64,000 nt of DNA from Planctomyces sp. SH-PL14 (GTDB taxonomy: Bacteria; Planctomycetota; Planctomycetia; Planctomycetales; Planctomycetaceae). Made by a program: the position numbers and the translations under genes. The notes beneath the pieces are model-generated. The model did not search any database. It saw only the letters and a list, made by a program, of their open reading frames with translations, and was not told the origin of the DNA. The stretch covers positions 8,245,256 through 8,309,255 of the forward strand of contig NZ_CP011270.1 in the NCBI RefSeq assembly GCF_001610835.1. The letters are read 5' to 3'. Position 1 is the stretch's first letter. Each line of letters opens with the position of its first letter. Below are positions 26,993 through 35,923 of this stretch, one piece after another.

Positions 26993-27568
26993 ATGTCGCA
27001 AGGCGAACAGGTTCCAAACCCCGTCGATGACTTCCGGGCCGGCGTCAACTTTCTCTACCTCCTCGCACTGGCCCATAGCCTCTGCATCACGCCCTTCATC
27101 CGCCGGAATTTCGGCATCGGCATGCCCGGTTTTGCAGGCGTTGCGGCGCTGATCCTCCTCATCCTGACCATCTGCGGAACCGAAGATTATGCGATGATCA
27201 CCTATCTGAAGATCTGGTTCGTCGCACTTCTCTGCCAGCGGCTTTTTTCCTTCGTCCAATATTGCCGCGGCCGCCACGAGCACAGTCAATACGACGGTTG
27301 GCCGTGGCTCGCTCTCTGGATTCCGTTCATCCGAACGGAAGAGCGGGCAAAAACGGTCGAGCCAAGCCTCTGCCTGATCCTGGCGGTCTGCTGTGTTCCC
27401 TGGTCGGAATCGGTCGCCGCGTTCGTCGGCACCGGTGCGATTTCGCTGAGTTTCCTTCGCTTCATGCACCTGATGGCTCGCCGCCGTCAGGTAACCATGA
27501 TGCGAGACCTGCGGATCGAACAGCAGCAGCTGTCCGAGCGACTGCGGGGTGTTCGGAAGGATTTCTAG
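26993..27568 (+). CDS. Polytopic membrane protein following the coupling ATPase
   Basis: A 191-residue protein with about four to five hydrophobic segments (about residues 17-35, 45-63, 68-88, 105-125 and 130-150) and a basic, Gln-rich cytosolic C terminus. It begins 2 bases after the coupling-ATPase stop, with an SD (TCAGGAG) inside the ATPase gene, so the two are probably co-expressed and may form one membrane complex. No family is recognised. Confidence 0.65.
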   Translation: MSQGEQVPNPVDDFRAGVNFLYLLALAHSLCITPFIRRNFGIGMPGFAGVAALILLILTICGTEDYAMITYLKIWFVALLCQRLFSFVQYCRGRHEHSQYDGWPWLALWIPFIRTEERAKTVEPSLCLILAVCCVPWSESVAAFVGTGAISLSFLRFMHLMARRRQVTMMRDLRIEQQQLSERLRGVRKDF

Positions 27569-27577
27569 GAGAAGACG

Positions 27578-27817
27578 ATGCGACCCAGTACCTCGAGTCT
27601 GCTTGCGGCCGAGTTTCGCCGCGGGCTCAAAGATGCCCAGAACGCTGTGCTCAATCCGTGGAACGGAGTCACCGCACAGCATGAAGAGCCCGGGACAATC
27701 GGCAATCCCACACCGCAGATGGTGACCCAATCGATTCAGGGCGAACGGAGTTTCGACGACGTCATGGCAAGCCACGCCGGGCGATCGCTGCAAAAGCAGA
27801 TGGAACCGGAACGCTAG
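27578..27817 (+). CDS. Small protein of the mobility operon
   Basis: A 79-residue soluble protein with TAGGAGAAG just before the ATG, 9 bases after the membrane protein gene. It is hydrophilic, with a helical N terminus (LLAAEFRRGLKDAQNAVL) and a Gln/Ser-rich tail. No family is recognised. The tight spacing supports it as the third member of the coupling ATPase operon. Confidence 0.55.
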   Translation: MRPSTSSLLAAEFRRGLKDAQNAVLNPWNGVTAQHEEPGTIGNPTPQMVTQSIQGERSFDDVMASHAGRSLQKQMEPER

Positions 27818-27939
27818 CCAAAGGGATCAGGGATGGAACAGATGGGCATGAGGCCCCGTTTATCCATGAATGAGGCATAGGACGCCCTGGAATCGAAGGA
27901 GTCGACTTCGTTCTTGCACTTCGCCCGTGCGGGTTTGCC

Positions 27940-28218
27940 ATGGATATTGACCAGCGCCTTCAGAGGATCGAGTCGATGCTGGAGACCCTTCTGCAGCAGC
28001 AGACGATCAAGGACTTCTATGAGATCGAGGAATTTGCCGCGCTGGTCGGCAAGGCGAAGTTCACCGTGCGCGAATGGGCGCGACTCGGGAGAATTCAGGC
28101 GCAGAAGAGACGCTCGGGACGGGGCGCTCACGCGGAATGGGTGATTTCCCACGCGGAATATGAGCGTTTCCAGCGTGAGGGGCTGCTTCCCTGCCCCTGC
28201 GCCTCGGTCAAGCGCTAA
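27940..28218 (+). CDS. Excisionase-like helix-turn-helix protein
   Basis: A 92-residue protein. An N-terminal coiled coil (QRLQRIESMLETLLQQQ) is followed by a winged helix of the excisionase/MerR-type HTH_17 class (FYEIEEFAALVGKAKFTVRE, then WARLGRI). A recombination directionality factor would be expected next to the integrase at 28266-29507, which is convergent with it. Such factors bend att DNA to drive excision. Confidence 0.75.
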   Translation: MDIDQRLQRIESMLETLLQQQTIKDFYEIEEFAALVGKAKFTVREWARLGRIQAQKRRSGRGAHAEWVISHAEYERFQREGLLPCPCASVKR

Positions 28219-28265
28219 GGCCGCCGAGACGTTCTGACGACGAGAAAGCGGCGATCGGGCGGGGA

Positions 28266-29507
28266 TCACGGGCCGAAAACCGCCTTCATGGCCTCCTGCT
28301 GTACGCTCGGCCACAGATGGGCATATCGCCGCGACATCTCAGGCGACATATGTCCCGCCCAGGCCTCCACAAGACGCTGATCGATGTTTCGACTGGCGCA
28401 GGCGCTGATGAACGAGTGACGCAGCGCATGGCCGCCGCGGATCACTGACCATTTGCTACCGCGAAGAGCGCGACGAAAATGGTCGTGAAACTCGTCTTTG
28501 GTGAGTGGAGCGCTCGGCACGCGATTCTGTTTTCTGCTGCGGACGACCTGCTGTGGCTGGCAAAAGAGGAAGGGACCGCCTGGATGATGCGCGAGCCACT
28601 CAGTTAGGACTTGCTCCAGAAATGGCGTCAGCGGCACTCGGCGGGTCGTCGTGCGTCCATGATCGCGCTTCTTTTCGTGGATCGTCACGATCTTGGATGT
28701 GAAATTCACATCAGACACTTTGGCCCGCACGATCTCGGAACGTCGTGCGCCGGTGTGGGCAGCAAAACAGATCATCGGATACACAAACGGTTGTGCCGGA
28801 CGCGTCTTGACGTGCTGCAGAAGCTCAACGATTTCATCGATGCGCAGGTACAGGCATTCCCAAAGCTCGTCGTTTGTCCCGTCGAGTTGGAGCTCGATCT
28901 CGTCGCGGGTCATGAAGGGTGGCTTTTCGGTTCCCTTCGGATAGCGAAGACCTTTGTTCGGGAACCGGCCTTCTACGTAGCGCATCTGCAGCCCCCAGTT
29001 CCATGCAGTTCGCAAAGTGACGATCTCCTTGTGAATCGTGGCTGGCGAGAGCCGTCGGCCTTTCAGGCCCTTGGCCTTCGACCGGTGCTCGACATATCGC
29101 TGAAGGTCTGCGAGGCTGAGCGAAGCCATGGCGAACTGATTCCCGAAGAAGCGGGTCAGATGGTTGAAGTGAATGCGGATGCCCGCGATCGACGTCGCCT
29201 CCAGCGAGTTCTCATGCGTGCTGAGATACCGCTCTTTGAGTTGCCGCAGAGTGACCTGTTCGCGGACCTCATTCGGCGCTATCGGGGTTTTCGGCGGCCT
29301 GCCATCGCACGACAGGAACGCGGCGATCGTCATTCCTGGCGGGACGGTCAACAGCCCCTGCTTCACCCGCATCAGCAAATATTCGACCTGCGAATTCTTC
29401 GTTTCTGCTTCGTCAGAACTGACCGACCCGAGGGTCAGCGACTGCCTCTGGCCATGCCAGTAAAACAACACACGGTAGCTGCCATTTCGCTGCTGAAGCG
29501 TTGCCAT
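28266..29507 (-). CDS. tRNA-proximal tyrosine integrase
   Basis: A 413-residue recombinase, starting at ATG 29507 (GAGGG upstream). An arm-type N-terminal domain (MATLQQRNGSYRVLFYW) is followed by a core-binding domain (about 85-180) and the catalytic domain. Catalytic motifs are TGARRSE (R255), HALRH (H360, R363), GHM (H386) and the nucleophile Y395 (RRYAHLW). The gene reads away from the tRNA-Leu gene, and its upstream region abuts the tRNA 3' end, as expected for an island integrated at a tRNA. Its partner site was not found in the window. Confidence 0.92.
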   Translation of the reverse strand: MATLQQRNGSYRVLFYWHGQRQSLTLGSVSSDEAETKNSQVEYLLMRVKQGLLTVPPGMTIAAFLSCDGRPPKTPIAPNEVREQVTLRQLKERYLSTHENSLEATSIAGIRIHFNHLTRFFGNQFAMASLSLADLQRYVEHRSKAKGLKGRRLSPATIHKEIVTLRTAWNWGLQMRYVEGRFPNKGLRYPKGTEKPPFMTRDEIELQLDGTNDELWECLYLRIDEIVELLQHVKTRPAQPFVYPMICFAAHTGARRSEIVRAKVSDVNFTSKIVTIHEKKRDHGRTTTRRVPLTPFLEQVLTEWLAHHPGGPFLFCQPQQVVRSRKQNRVPSAPLTKDEFHDHFRRALRGSKWSVIRGGHALRHSFISACASRNIDQRLVEAWAGHMSPEMSRRYAHLWPSVQQEAMKAVFGP

Positions 29508-29624
29508 TCGACCCTCTGCGGGGGATGGCAATGTCAGGCCAATGTGAGCCCAGTCGCAGTACCAAAACAGTACCATCCGGCAGGGATGATCCAGTTTCGG
29601 CGAGTCGGGAGCTGTCGTCCGATG

Positions 29625-29643
29625 CAAATTGACAAGCAATTTG
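29625..29643. repeat. Short perfect inverted repeat beside the tRNA-Leu 3' end
   Basis: Arms CAAATTG (29625-29631) and CAATTTG (29637-29643) are perfectly complementary around a 5-base spacer. The A+T-rich dyad sits 8 bases beyond the tRNA 3' end, between it and the integrase. It could be an integrase/excisionase arm site or a tRNA terminator without a T run. Only the symmetry is certain. Confidence 0.4.
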
Positions 29644-29651
29644 ATTGGAAG

Positions 29652-29733
29652 TGCGAGAGACAGGAGTTGAACCTGCACGGGTTGCCCCGCTAGATCCTAA
29701 GTCTAGTGCGTCTGCCAGTTCCGCCACTCTCGC
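29652..29733 (-). tRNA. tRNA-Leu (anticodon UAG)
   Basis: Read on the minus strand, the acceptor arms GCGAGAG and CTCTCGC pair fully, followed by discriminator A (29652). The D arm contains GGCAGACGC, the anticodon loop is CTTAGGA (anticodon UAG), there is a class II variable arm (CGGGGCAACCCG), and the T loop is TTCAACT. No CCA is encoded. The short 3' flank is the likely attachment site of the island integrase. Confidence 0.95.
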
Positions 29734-30047
29734 TCGGGCCTCGATTGCGCTGACGTGGCAGCGCCGATCGGAGACCAGCGACGATTCTCCGGGAACGCCG
29801 CTTGTCCCGCATGCTACTGAGACCTGCACGCTCTTGGGAAGTTGTGTGGGGCCATTTGGGGCCGCTGTCGGCTTGATTCGGAACGGGTCGACCGGCGTTC
29901 CGCGGCAATCCCCGCCGGTCGGCTTCAACATGAGGCATTCTCCATGCTTCCCGCCCGGCCCGAGGCCGGGAACGACATTGACGGATTAGGCCAATTGAGC
30001 CATAAGCCGCCCCAAAGTTGGAAAAATCCCGGTTGGGCAGGGATGCC
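29734..30047 (+). promoter_or_regulatory. Leader region of the carotenoid operon
   Basis: This 314-base gap between tRNA-Leu and the first desaturase gene holds a candidate promoter: TTGACG (29978-29983) and CATAAG (30001-30006) with a 17-base spacer. A perfect 7-base hairpin (29954-29960 with 29964-29970, loop CGA) precedes it and may end upstream transcription. Nothing else is recognised. Confidence 0.45.
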
Positions 30048-31616
30048 ATGACACGGAAGTCAGGGACAAGACGGCGGGTCTCGATCGTCGGCGCCGGGCC
30101 GGGCGGTCTGGCGAACGCTATGCTCATGGCCCGCGCCGGGGCCGACGTCACGGTCTTCGAACGCGCTCCGCGGGTCGGCGGGCGGTGCGCCGCCATCGAG
30201 GCCGACGGGTTCCGGTTCGACACCGGGCCGACCTTCTTCCTCTATCCGCGGGTTCTCGAAGAAGTCTTTCGCTCCGTCGGACGCGACCTGTGGGCCGACG
30301 TCCCGATGACCCGGCTCGATCCGCAGTACCGGTTGGAATTCGGCGCCGGCGGACGAATCGACGCGACGCCCGATGTCGAGCGGATGAAGGCCGAGATCAC
30401 CCGGATTTCGCCTCGCGACGCCGGACAGTTCGAACAGTTTCTCATCGAGAACCGCAGCAAGCTCGAACGGTTCCGGCCTATTCTGGAGTCTCCGTTCAGC
30501 AGCGTTCTCGACCTGATGCGGCCTTCGGTCCTCAAGGCTCTCCCGTGGCTCCGGCCGTGGCAGTCGGTCGCGGGGGATCTGGGCCGGCGGTTCAGCGATC
30601 CGCGGATGATCACGGCGCTGTCGTTTCAGTCGAAGTATCTGGGGATGTCGCCGTTTCAGTGTCCCAGCCTGTTCACGATCCTGGCGTTTCTGGAATACGA
30701 GTACGGGGTTTTCCATCCGACCGGCGGCTGTGCGGCCGTCAGCGAGCGGATGGCCGACGTCGCGGCCGACCTGGGGGTCAAGATCCGCCTCAGCGAGCCG
30801 GTCGAGGCCCTGCATTTCGACGGGCGGAAGGCGGTCGGGCTGCGGACGCGGACCGGCGATCACACGTTCGACTCCCTGGTCATCAACGCCGACTTCGCCC
30901 AGACGATGCGGAACCTCGTCCCCGATCGGCTGCGGCGGACCTGGAACGATCGGAAACTGGCCCGCAGCAAGTATTCCTGCTCGACGTTCATGCTCTATCT
31001 GGGGATCGAAGGTCGCTATGACCATCTCCCGCATCACACGATCTACATCGCCCGCGACTACGAGCGGAACCTCGACGAGATCGACCGCCTCAAGGTCCTC
31101 CCTGAGGATCCTTCGCTCTACGTTCAGAATGCCGGCGTCACGGACGATTCGCTCGCCCCGCGCGGCATGAGCACGCTCTACGTCCTGGTGCCGGTGGCGC
31201 ACCAGAGTCCCACGATCGACTGGCCGTCGCAGAAAGCCGCCTTTCGGAAGCGCGTCCTCAGGCAGCTGGCCAAGGTCGGTCTGGACGACATTGAGGGCCG
31301 GGTCCGGTTCGAGAAGATGCTCACGCCTGACGACTGGGAGAACTCGTACCAGGTCTACCGCGGAGCGACGTTCAATCTCGCGCACAATCTCGGCCAGATG
31401 CTGCTGGGGCGGCCGGGGAACCGGTATCAGGACCTGGAGCAGGTTTACCTCGTCGGCGGTGGAACGCATCCTGGCAGCGGCCTGCCGGTGATCTATGAGT
31501 CGGCCCGAATTTCCGCGCGGCTGATGTGTGATGAACTCGGCCTCGCGTTCCCCGAAGTTCCTTCGCTGCCCGGCCAGATTCCGGCCGAACCCCTGCCGCA
31601 GCGGAGGGCGGCCTGA
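30048..31616 (+). CDS. Carotenoid desaturase/oxidase (CrtI/CrtN/CrtP family), first copy
   Basis: A 522-residue FAD enzyme. The N-terminal dinucleotide fold shows [11 protein letters not shown] and [20 protein letters not shown] is family-typical. The mid-chain GVFHPTGG and the C-terminal motif [15 protein letters not shown] complete the CrtI-type amine-oxidase signature. ATG 30048 has AGGGA upstream; an in-frame start at 30018 is less likely. It could desaturate phytoene or diapophytoene, or oxidise the chain end as CrtP does. The aldehyde dehydrogenase, acyltransferase and glycosyltransferase neighbours point to the C30 staphyloxanthin-like logic. Its stop overlaps the next start by one base. 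Confidence 0.9.
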   Translation: MTRKSGTRRRVSIVGAGPGGLANAMLMARAGADVTVFERAPRVGGRCAAIEADGFRFDTGPTFFLYPRVLEEVFRSVGRDLWADVPMTRLDPQYRLEFGAGGRIDATPDVERMKAEITRISPRDAGQFEQFLIENRSKLERFRPILESPFSSVLDLMRPSVLKALPWLRPWQSVAGDLGRRFSDPRMITALSFQSKYLGMSPFQCPSLFTILAFLEYEYGVFHPTGGCAAVSERMADVAADLGVKIRLSEPVEALHFDGRKAVGLRTRTGDHTFDSLVINADFAQTMRNLVPDRLRRTWNDRKLARSKYSCSTFMLYLGIEGRYDHLPHHTIYIARDYERNLDEIDRLKVLPEDPSLYVQNAGVTDDSLAPRGMSTLYVLVPVAHQSPTIDWPSQKAAFRKRVLRQLAKVGLDDIEGRVRFEKMLTPDDWENSYQVYRGATFNLAHNLGQMLLGRPGNRYQDLEQVYLVGGGTHPGSGLPVIYESARISARLMCDELGLAFPEVPSLPGQIPAEPLPQRRAA

Positions 31617-33349
31617 TGCGGCAACGCTCACTCGCCACTGCGATCGGCGCCGCGTTCGAGCGGCTGTCGGAAGCGGTGTGCGCGTGGCGCGGCCGGTTTG
31701 ACAGTCCCCGGCTGGCGTTCGCCGGGTTGCCGTTCGCCAGCGACGTGTCGAGTCGGCCCGGAGTGGCGATGGCATCCGTAGCGACATCACCTCGAGCGCC
31801 GGCCTTCCGCGGTCCGGCCGCGAGCGCTGACGGTCTGCTCCGGGGGACATCGCTGGAAGATGGCGTCGCCGAGCGGATTCGCGCGGCGCGAGCGGCTCAG
31901 GCCGGTTGGGGGAGTCGACCGCTCCGCGATCGGCTTGGCGTTCTTCGGCGACTGCGGCTCGCCGTTGTGGCGAATCCCCGCCACTTGGCGGACGCTGTCC
32001 CGAGGGACAATCTTGCTGAGACGCTCGCCGCGGAAATCCTGCCCCTCCTCGATGCGTGCCGGTTCCTCGAACACGAGGCGCGTGCGGTTCTCAAGCCGCG
32101 AACACTATCGACCGGTTCCAGGCCGATGTGGCTCTGGGGAAATGGTGTTACGCTCCGGCGAGACCCGCTCGGCGCGGTCCTGATCGTCGGGCCCTCGAAC
32201 TATCCGCTGATGCTCCCCGGCGTGCAGATCCTGCAGGCGGTGACGGCGGGGAACGGCGTCCTCGTCAAGCCGGCCCCGGGCTGCTCGCGACCCATCGAGA
32301 TGCTGATCGGGCTGATGGAGTCCGCCGGCCTTCCGCCGGGTGTCGTACAGCTCCTCCCCGAATCCCCCGAAGCGGCGGCGGCGGCGATTCGCGCCGGCGT
32401 CGATAAGGTGTTCCTGACGGGATCGGCTCCGGCGGGACGCGCCGTGAGCCGGGACCTGGGGGAGGGAACAGTTCCCTCTGTGATGGAGCTCTCCGGCTGC
32501 GACGCCGTCTTCGTTCTGGATGATGCCGACCCTGAGCTTGTCAGCGACAGCCTGCTCTTTGGTCTCACGCTGAACGGCAGCCGGACCTGCATGGCCCCCC
32601 GCCGCGTCTTCGCCAGCCCGGCGATGGTGGAACGGGTTCTCGGCCGGCTCCGGGACAAATTGCGACTGCGCTCCACGGACGTGAGTCGTCGTCCCCTCGA
32701 TGAGAAGGGGGCCAGAGGTGCCGGGGAGGCGGTTCGCGACGCTCTCCGCTCCGGGGCTCAGCTTGCTGCCGGAACGTTCGATGCCGATACCCCGCGGCCG
32801 CTCCTGCGGGAACCCGTCGTCCTCGATCACGTCACTTCCGACATGACGGTCGCCCGGAGCGATCTCTTCGCGCCGGTGCTCTCGTTTCTCCGGGTCTCCA
32901 GCGAAGACGAGGCGCTCCGCGAGAACGAACGGTGTCCCTATGCGCTGAGCGCCACGGTCTTCGGCTCCGACCGTCGCTGTCGCCAGATCGCGGAGCGGAT
33001 CCCCGCGGGGTGTGTCGTCCTCAACGATCTGATCGTTCCGACGGCGGACCCGCGCGTCCCGTTCGGCGGGCGAGGCGCGAGTGGACACGGAGTCACCCGC
33101 GGCGCGGCGGGGCTTGAAGCGATGACGCATCTGAAGGCGATCGTCGCGACCCGCCGCTGGTTCAAGCCGCATCTGGAAACACCGACATCGGCCGACGCCG
33201 ACGTCCTCGAACAACTGATCCGGCTGGAGCATGCCGCGAGCCCGCTGGAGCGCCTGGCGGCCGTCCCGCGGATGATCCGCGCCACGCTGGCCCAGTTCCG
33301 AATCCGCAGAGCTCTCTCTCGCCCGTCACAGGAAGGTCCCCGGTCATGA
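31616..33349 (+). CDS. Aldehyde dehydrogenase, probable carotenoid aldehyde oxidation
   Basis: A 577-residue ALDH. The N-terminal ~70 residues are Ala/Arg-rich and not part of the fold. The NAD domain shows VGPSNYPLML and FLTGSAPAGRAV. The catalytic Glu is near residue 291 (VMELSG) and the catalytic Cys near 325 (NGSRTCMAP). The C terminus has PFGGRGASGHG. It is flanked by two carotenoid desaturases with one- and four-base overlaps, so it most likely turns a terminal carotenoid aldehyde into the acid that is later esterified. That substrate is inferred from context. Confidence 0.88.
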   Translation: MRQRSLATAIGAAFERLSEAVCAWRGRFDSPRLAFAGLPFASDVSSRPGVAMASVATSPRAPAFRGPAASADGLLRGTSLEDGVAERIRAARAAQAGWGSRPLRDRLGVLRRLRLAVVANPRHLADAVPRDNLAETLAAEILPLLDACRFLEHEARAVLKPRTLSTGSRPMWLWGNGVTLRRDPLGAVLIVGPSNYPLMLPGVQILQAVTAGNGVLVKPAPGCSRPIEMLIGLMESAGLPPGVVQLLPESPEAAAAAIRAGVDKVFLTGSAPAGRAVSRDLGEGTVPSVMELSGCDAVFVLDDADPELVSDSLLFGLTLNGSRTCMAPRRVFASPAMVERVLGRLRDKLRLRSTDVSRRPLDEKGARGAGEAVRDALRSGAQLAAGTFDADTPRPLLREPVVLDHVTSDMTVARSDLFAPVLSFLRVSSEDEALRENERCPYALSATVFGSDRRCRQIAERIPAGCVVLNDLIVPTADPRVPFGGRGASGHGVTRGAAGLEAMTHLKAIVATRRWFKPHLETPTSADADVLEQLIRLEHAASPLERLAAVPRMIRATLAQFRIRRALSRPSQEGPRS

Positions 33350-34905
33350 AGACAAAGTCCGACGTCGTTGTTGTGGGAAGCGGCCTGGGGGGCCTTGCCA
33401 CCGCCTGCACGCTTGCCGCGCGGGGATACGAGGTCACGGTCGTTGAGAAGAACGAATGGTTCGGCGGCAAGGCGGCTCTTCTGGAGGACCGCGGCTACCG
33501 GTTCGACATGGGCCCTACGATCCTGACCCTGCCGTCGGTTCTCCGCCGGATCTTCGCCGAGGCGGGACGGCCGCTCGAAAACTATCTCAAGATGGTCCGG
33601 CTCGACCCGCAGTGGCGGTGCTTCTTCAGCGACAAGACGAGCTTCGACCTCGTCGAGTCGATTCCGGACATGAAGAACCGGCTTCGTCAGTACACCGGCT
33701 CGGAGCGGACCGGCGACGGCTACGAGAACTTCATGGAGATCTCGCGGCAGCTGGACGACGTCTCGAACCGCTTCTTCTTCTGGAAGAGCGTCGGCGGGAT
33801 CGCCGACACGATGAACTTCAAGGAGTCGTTCTCGCTCGACGTCCTGATGGATGTCCTGAGCCTCCGTTTCGGCCGGACCGTGGCGGGGCTCGTCCGCTCG
33901 CACATTCCGGATCATCGGATCGCCCAGATGATCGACCACTTCACGCAGTACGTCGGCTCCTCCCCGGAAGCGTCGCCGGCGGTCCTGTGCGGGATCGCCC
34001 ACATGCAGACCAATGAAGGGATCTGGTATCCGATGGGCGGGACCCGGGCGGTCCCGGAAGCGCTCGTCCGCCTTGGCCGCGAGCTTGGCGTGCAGTACAT
34101 CGCTGGAGCGCATGTCCGGTCGATCGATTCGGACGGAAAGCGGGTCACGGGGGTCACCCTCGAGACCGGCGAATCGCTCAAGGCCGGAATGGTCGTCTCC
34201 AACTCCGACTGTGTCCGGACCTGTCAGGAGCTGTTGCCCGCCGCGCCGGCGAAGCGGTTCCTGTCGAAGCGGAAGTTCGAAGGGGCCTGCTCCGGCGTGG
34301 TCCTCTACCTCGGCCTGCGGAAGAAGTACGAGCACATCCTGCATCACAACTTCGTCTTCAGCCAGGACCCGCACGTCGAGTTCCAGCAGATCTATCAGCA
34401 GGGAGAGCCGGCTGCCGACCCGACCTGCTACGTCTGTGCCCCGTCGCTCTCGGGGGACAAGGTCGCTCCCGGGGACGGCGAAGCGCTGTACGTCCTGGTC
34501 CACACTCCCTATCTCCGGAAGCATCACGACTGGAAGAAGATGCTGCCGGGCTACCGGGATGTCATCATCCAGAAGCTGAAGACGACCGCCGGGATGGAAG
34601 ACATCGAAGAGCGGATCGAGGTCGAGCATCACCTGACGCCGCAGGGGATCAACGACCGCTACCACGTCCTGAACGGAGCGATCTACGGCCTGGCGAGCCA
34701 TGGTCGCTTCATGGGGGCGTTCAAGCCGGCCAACCGTGTGAAGGAACTGCCCGGCCTGTACCTCGCCGGCGGTTCGGCCCATCCCGGACCGGGAATGCCG
34801 ATGGTCCTCATGTCCGGCTGGATCGCCGCCGACACCGTCGACCAGGACATGCTCCACTCGTCGAAGAGTTCGGCCGCGGATCGCCGGACGAACGCCGCGG
34901 CCTAG
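33346..34905 (+). CDS. Carotenoid desaturase/oxidase (CrtI/CrtN/CrtP family), second copy
   Basis: A 519-residue FAD enzyme with VGSGLGGLATA and VEKNEWFGGKA at the N terminus, GYRFDMGPTILTLP, GIWYPMGGTRAVPEAL mid-chain and LAGGSAHPGPGMPMV near the C terminus, the CrtI/CrtN/CrtP hallmark set. It differs clearly from the copy at 30048, so the two probably carry out different steps (desaturation and terminal oxidation). Which is which cannot be settled by eye. ATGA overlap with the ALDH gene shows translational coupling. The next 175 bases hold an inverted repeat. Confidence 0.9.
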   Translation: MKTKSDVVVVGSGLGGLATACTLAARGYEVTVVEKNEWFGGKAALLEDRGYRFDMGPTILTLPSVLRRIFAEAGRPLENYLKMVRLDPQWRCFFSDKTSFDLVESIPDMKNRLRQYTGSERTGDGYENFMEISRQLDDVSNRFFFWKSVGGIADTMNFKESFSLDVLMDVLSLRFGRTVAGLVRSHIPDHRIAQMIDHFTQYVGSSPEASPAVLCGIAHMQTNEGIWYPMGGTRAVPEALVRLGRELGVQYIAGAHVRSIDSDGKRVTGVTLETGESLKAGMVVSNSDCVRTCQELLPAAPAKRFLSKRKFEGACSGVVLYLGLRKKYEHILHHNFVFSQDPHVEFQQIYQQGEPAADPTCYVCAPSLSGDKVAPGDGEALYVLVHTPYLRKHHDWKKMLPGYRDVIIQKLKTTAGMEDIEERIEVEHHLTPQGINDRYHVLNGAIYGLASHGRFMGAFKPANRVKELPGLYLAGGSAHPGPGMPMVLMSGWIAADTVDQDMLHSSKSSAADRRTNAAA

Positions 34906-34935
34906 CCATCGACGTAACCTCCGGACGTTCCTCTC

Positions 34936-35012
34936 ATCTGTGTTGATCCGTGTTCATCTGTGGCTTGAAACTCAAAGAATTGGGCCACAGATAAACACAG
35001 ATGGACACAGAT
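34936..35012. repeat. 29-base imperfect inverted repeat in the carotenoid operon
   Basis: Arms 34936-34964 and 34984-35012 pair at about 24 of 29 positions around a 19-base loop. Both are built from repeated CACAGAT / ATCTGTG units. This is the only sizeable gap inside the operon. It could be a REP-like palindrome or an attenuator that lowers expression of the acyltransferase and later genes. No T run follows. Confidence 0.65.
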
Positions 35013-35080
35013 AGGAAAGCCGGAGGTTGTCGACTGCAGCGTGTGGTTCCACGTCTTCTTCTTCAGGTCCCGGCGGTCCG

Positions 35081-35923
35081 ATGACCGAACAGAGCCATCC
35101 CGGTTCCGATGCTTGCCGGAAGGCGAGTTGGGGGACGCGTTTCCTGAACTGGGGGTTCCGCGGTTACGTCCGACGGTTCATCCGCCGGAACTTTCACGCG
35201 GTCCGGGCCCTGGGGCTGGAGCATCTGCCGTCGCTTCCGCCGGGACCGGCGGTCGGCTTTTTGAATCACCCGGGATGGTGGGACCCGATGACCGGGGTCC
35301 TGATGACGGATCTCCTCTTCCCCGGCCGGCGCTTCGCCGCACCGATGGACGCCGAGGCCCTGCGGCGCTACCCGGTGCTGGAGCGGATGGGGTTCTTCCC
35401 CGTCGCTCGCGATTCCGTGGCTGGCACCCGGGATTTTCTCCGGACGAGCCGCGCTCTCCTGAAATCCCCCTCCACGCTCCTGTGGCTCACTCCTGGCGGA
35501 CGGTTCTCGGATGTCCGCGAGGCCGCTCCCTTCATGAGCGGTCTGGCGCATCTGGTCGACCGGGACTACGCCGGCGGACTGTTCGCGATGGCGGTCGAAT
35601 ACCCGTTCTGGAATGAGCGGCACCCCGAATTACTCGTCGCGTTCTCGTCCCCGGTGGACTGCTGCGGACTGCCGGAAGACCGGGACGATCGTTCGCGATC
35701 CCTCGAAGCGACCCTGGCGGAAACGCAGGTGACGCTCGCCCGCCATGCAATTGCTCGCGACTCCCAGGCCTTCGCGACGCTGTCGACCGGGAGCTCCGGA
35801 ATCGGCGGGCTGTACGACATCTGGCGGCGAGTGGTCGCCGGACTTCGCGGCCGGACGTTTCAGGCCGAACATGAGGTCTCCGCCTCGTCGGCGCCGCGCC
35901 CTCTGAGCGGAGAGCTGACATGA
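35081..35923 (+). CDS. PlsC-type acyltransferase, likely carotenoid acylation
   Basis: A 280-residue lysophospholipid-type acyltransferase. The catalytic HX4D box is visible as NHPGWWDP. Further blocks (PVLERMGFFPVARDS; LLWLTPGGRFSD) match the family. ATG 35081 is chosen; the frame is open from TTG 35027 but with the SD touching the start. In staphyloxanthin synthesis an acyltransferase adds a fatty acid to the glycosylated carotenoid, and this gene occupies the equivalent place between desaturase/ALDH and glycosyltransferase. Its stop overlaps the next start as ATGA. Confidence 0.85.
   Translation: MTEQSHPGSDACRKASWGTRFLNWGFRGYVRRFIRRNFHAVRALGLEHLPSLPPGPAVGFLNHPGWWDPMTGVLMTDLLFPGRRFAAPMDAEALRRYPVLERMGFFPVARDSVAGTRDFLRTSRALLKSPSTLLWLTPGGRFSDVREAAPFMSGLAHLVDRDYAGGLFAMAVEYPFWNERHPELLVAFSSPVDCCGLPEDRDDRSRSLEATLAETQVTLARHAIARDSQAFATLSTGSSGIGGLYDIWRRVVAGLRGRTFQAEHEVSASSAPRPLSGELT

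Noticed and set aside
30060-31850. Long minus-strand frame opposite the first desaturase gene
   Set aside because: Arg/Pro-rich antisense sequence without domain motifs; the plus strand has full CrtI-family motifs.
32938-34857. Long minus-strand frame opposite ALDH and the second desaturase
   Set aside because: Antisense shadow with no motifs, spanning two well-supported genes.
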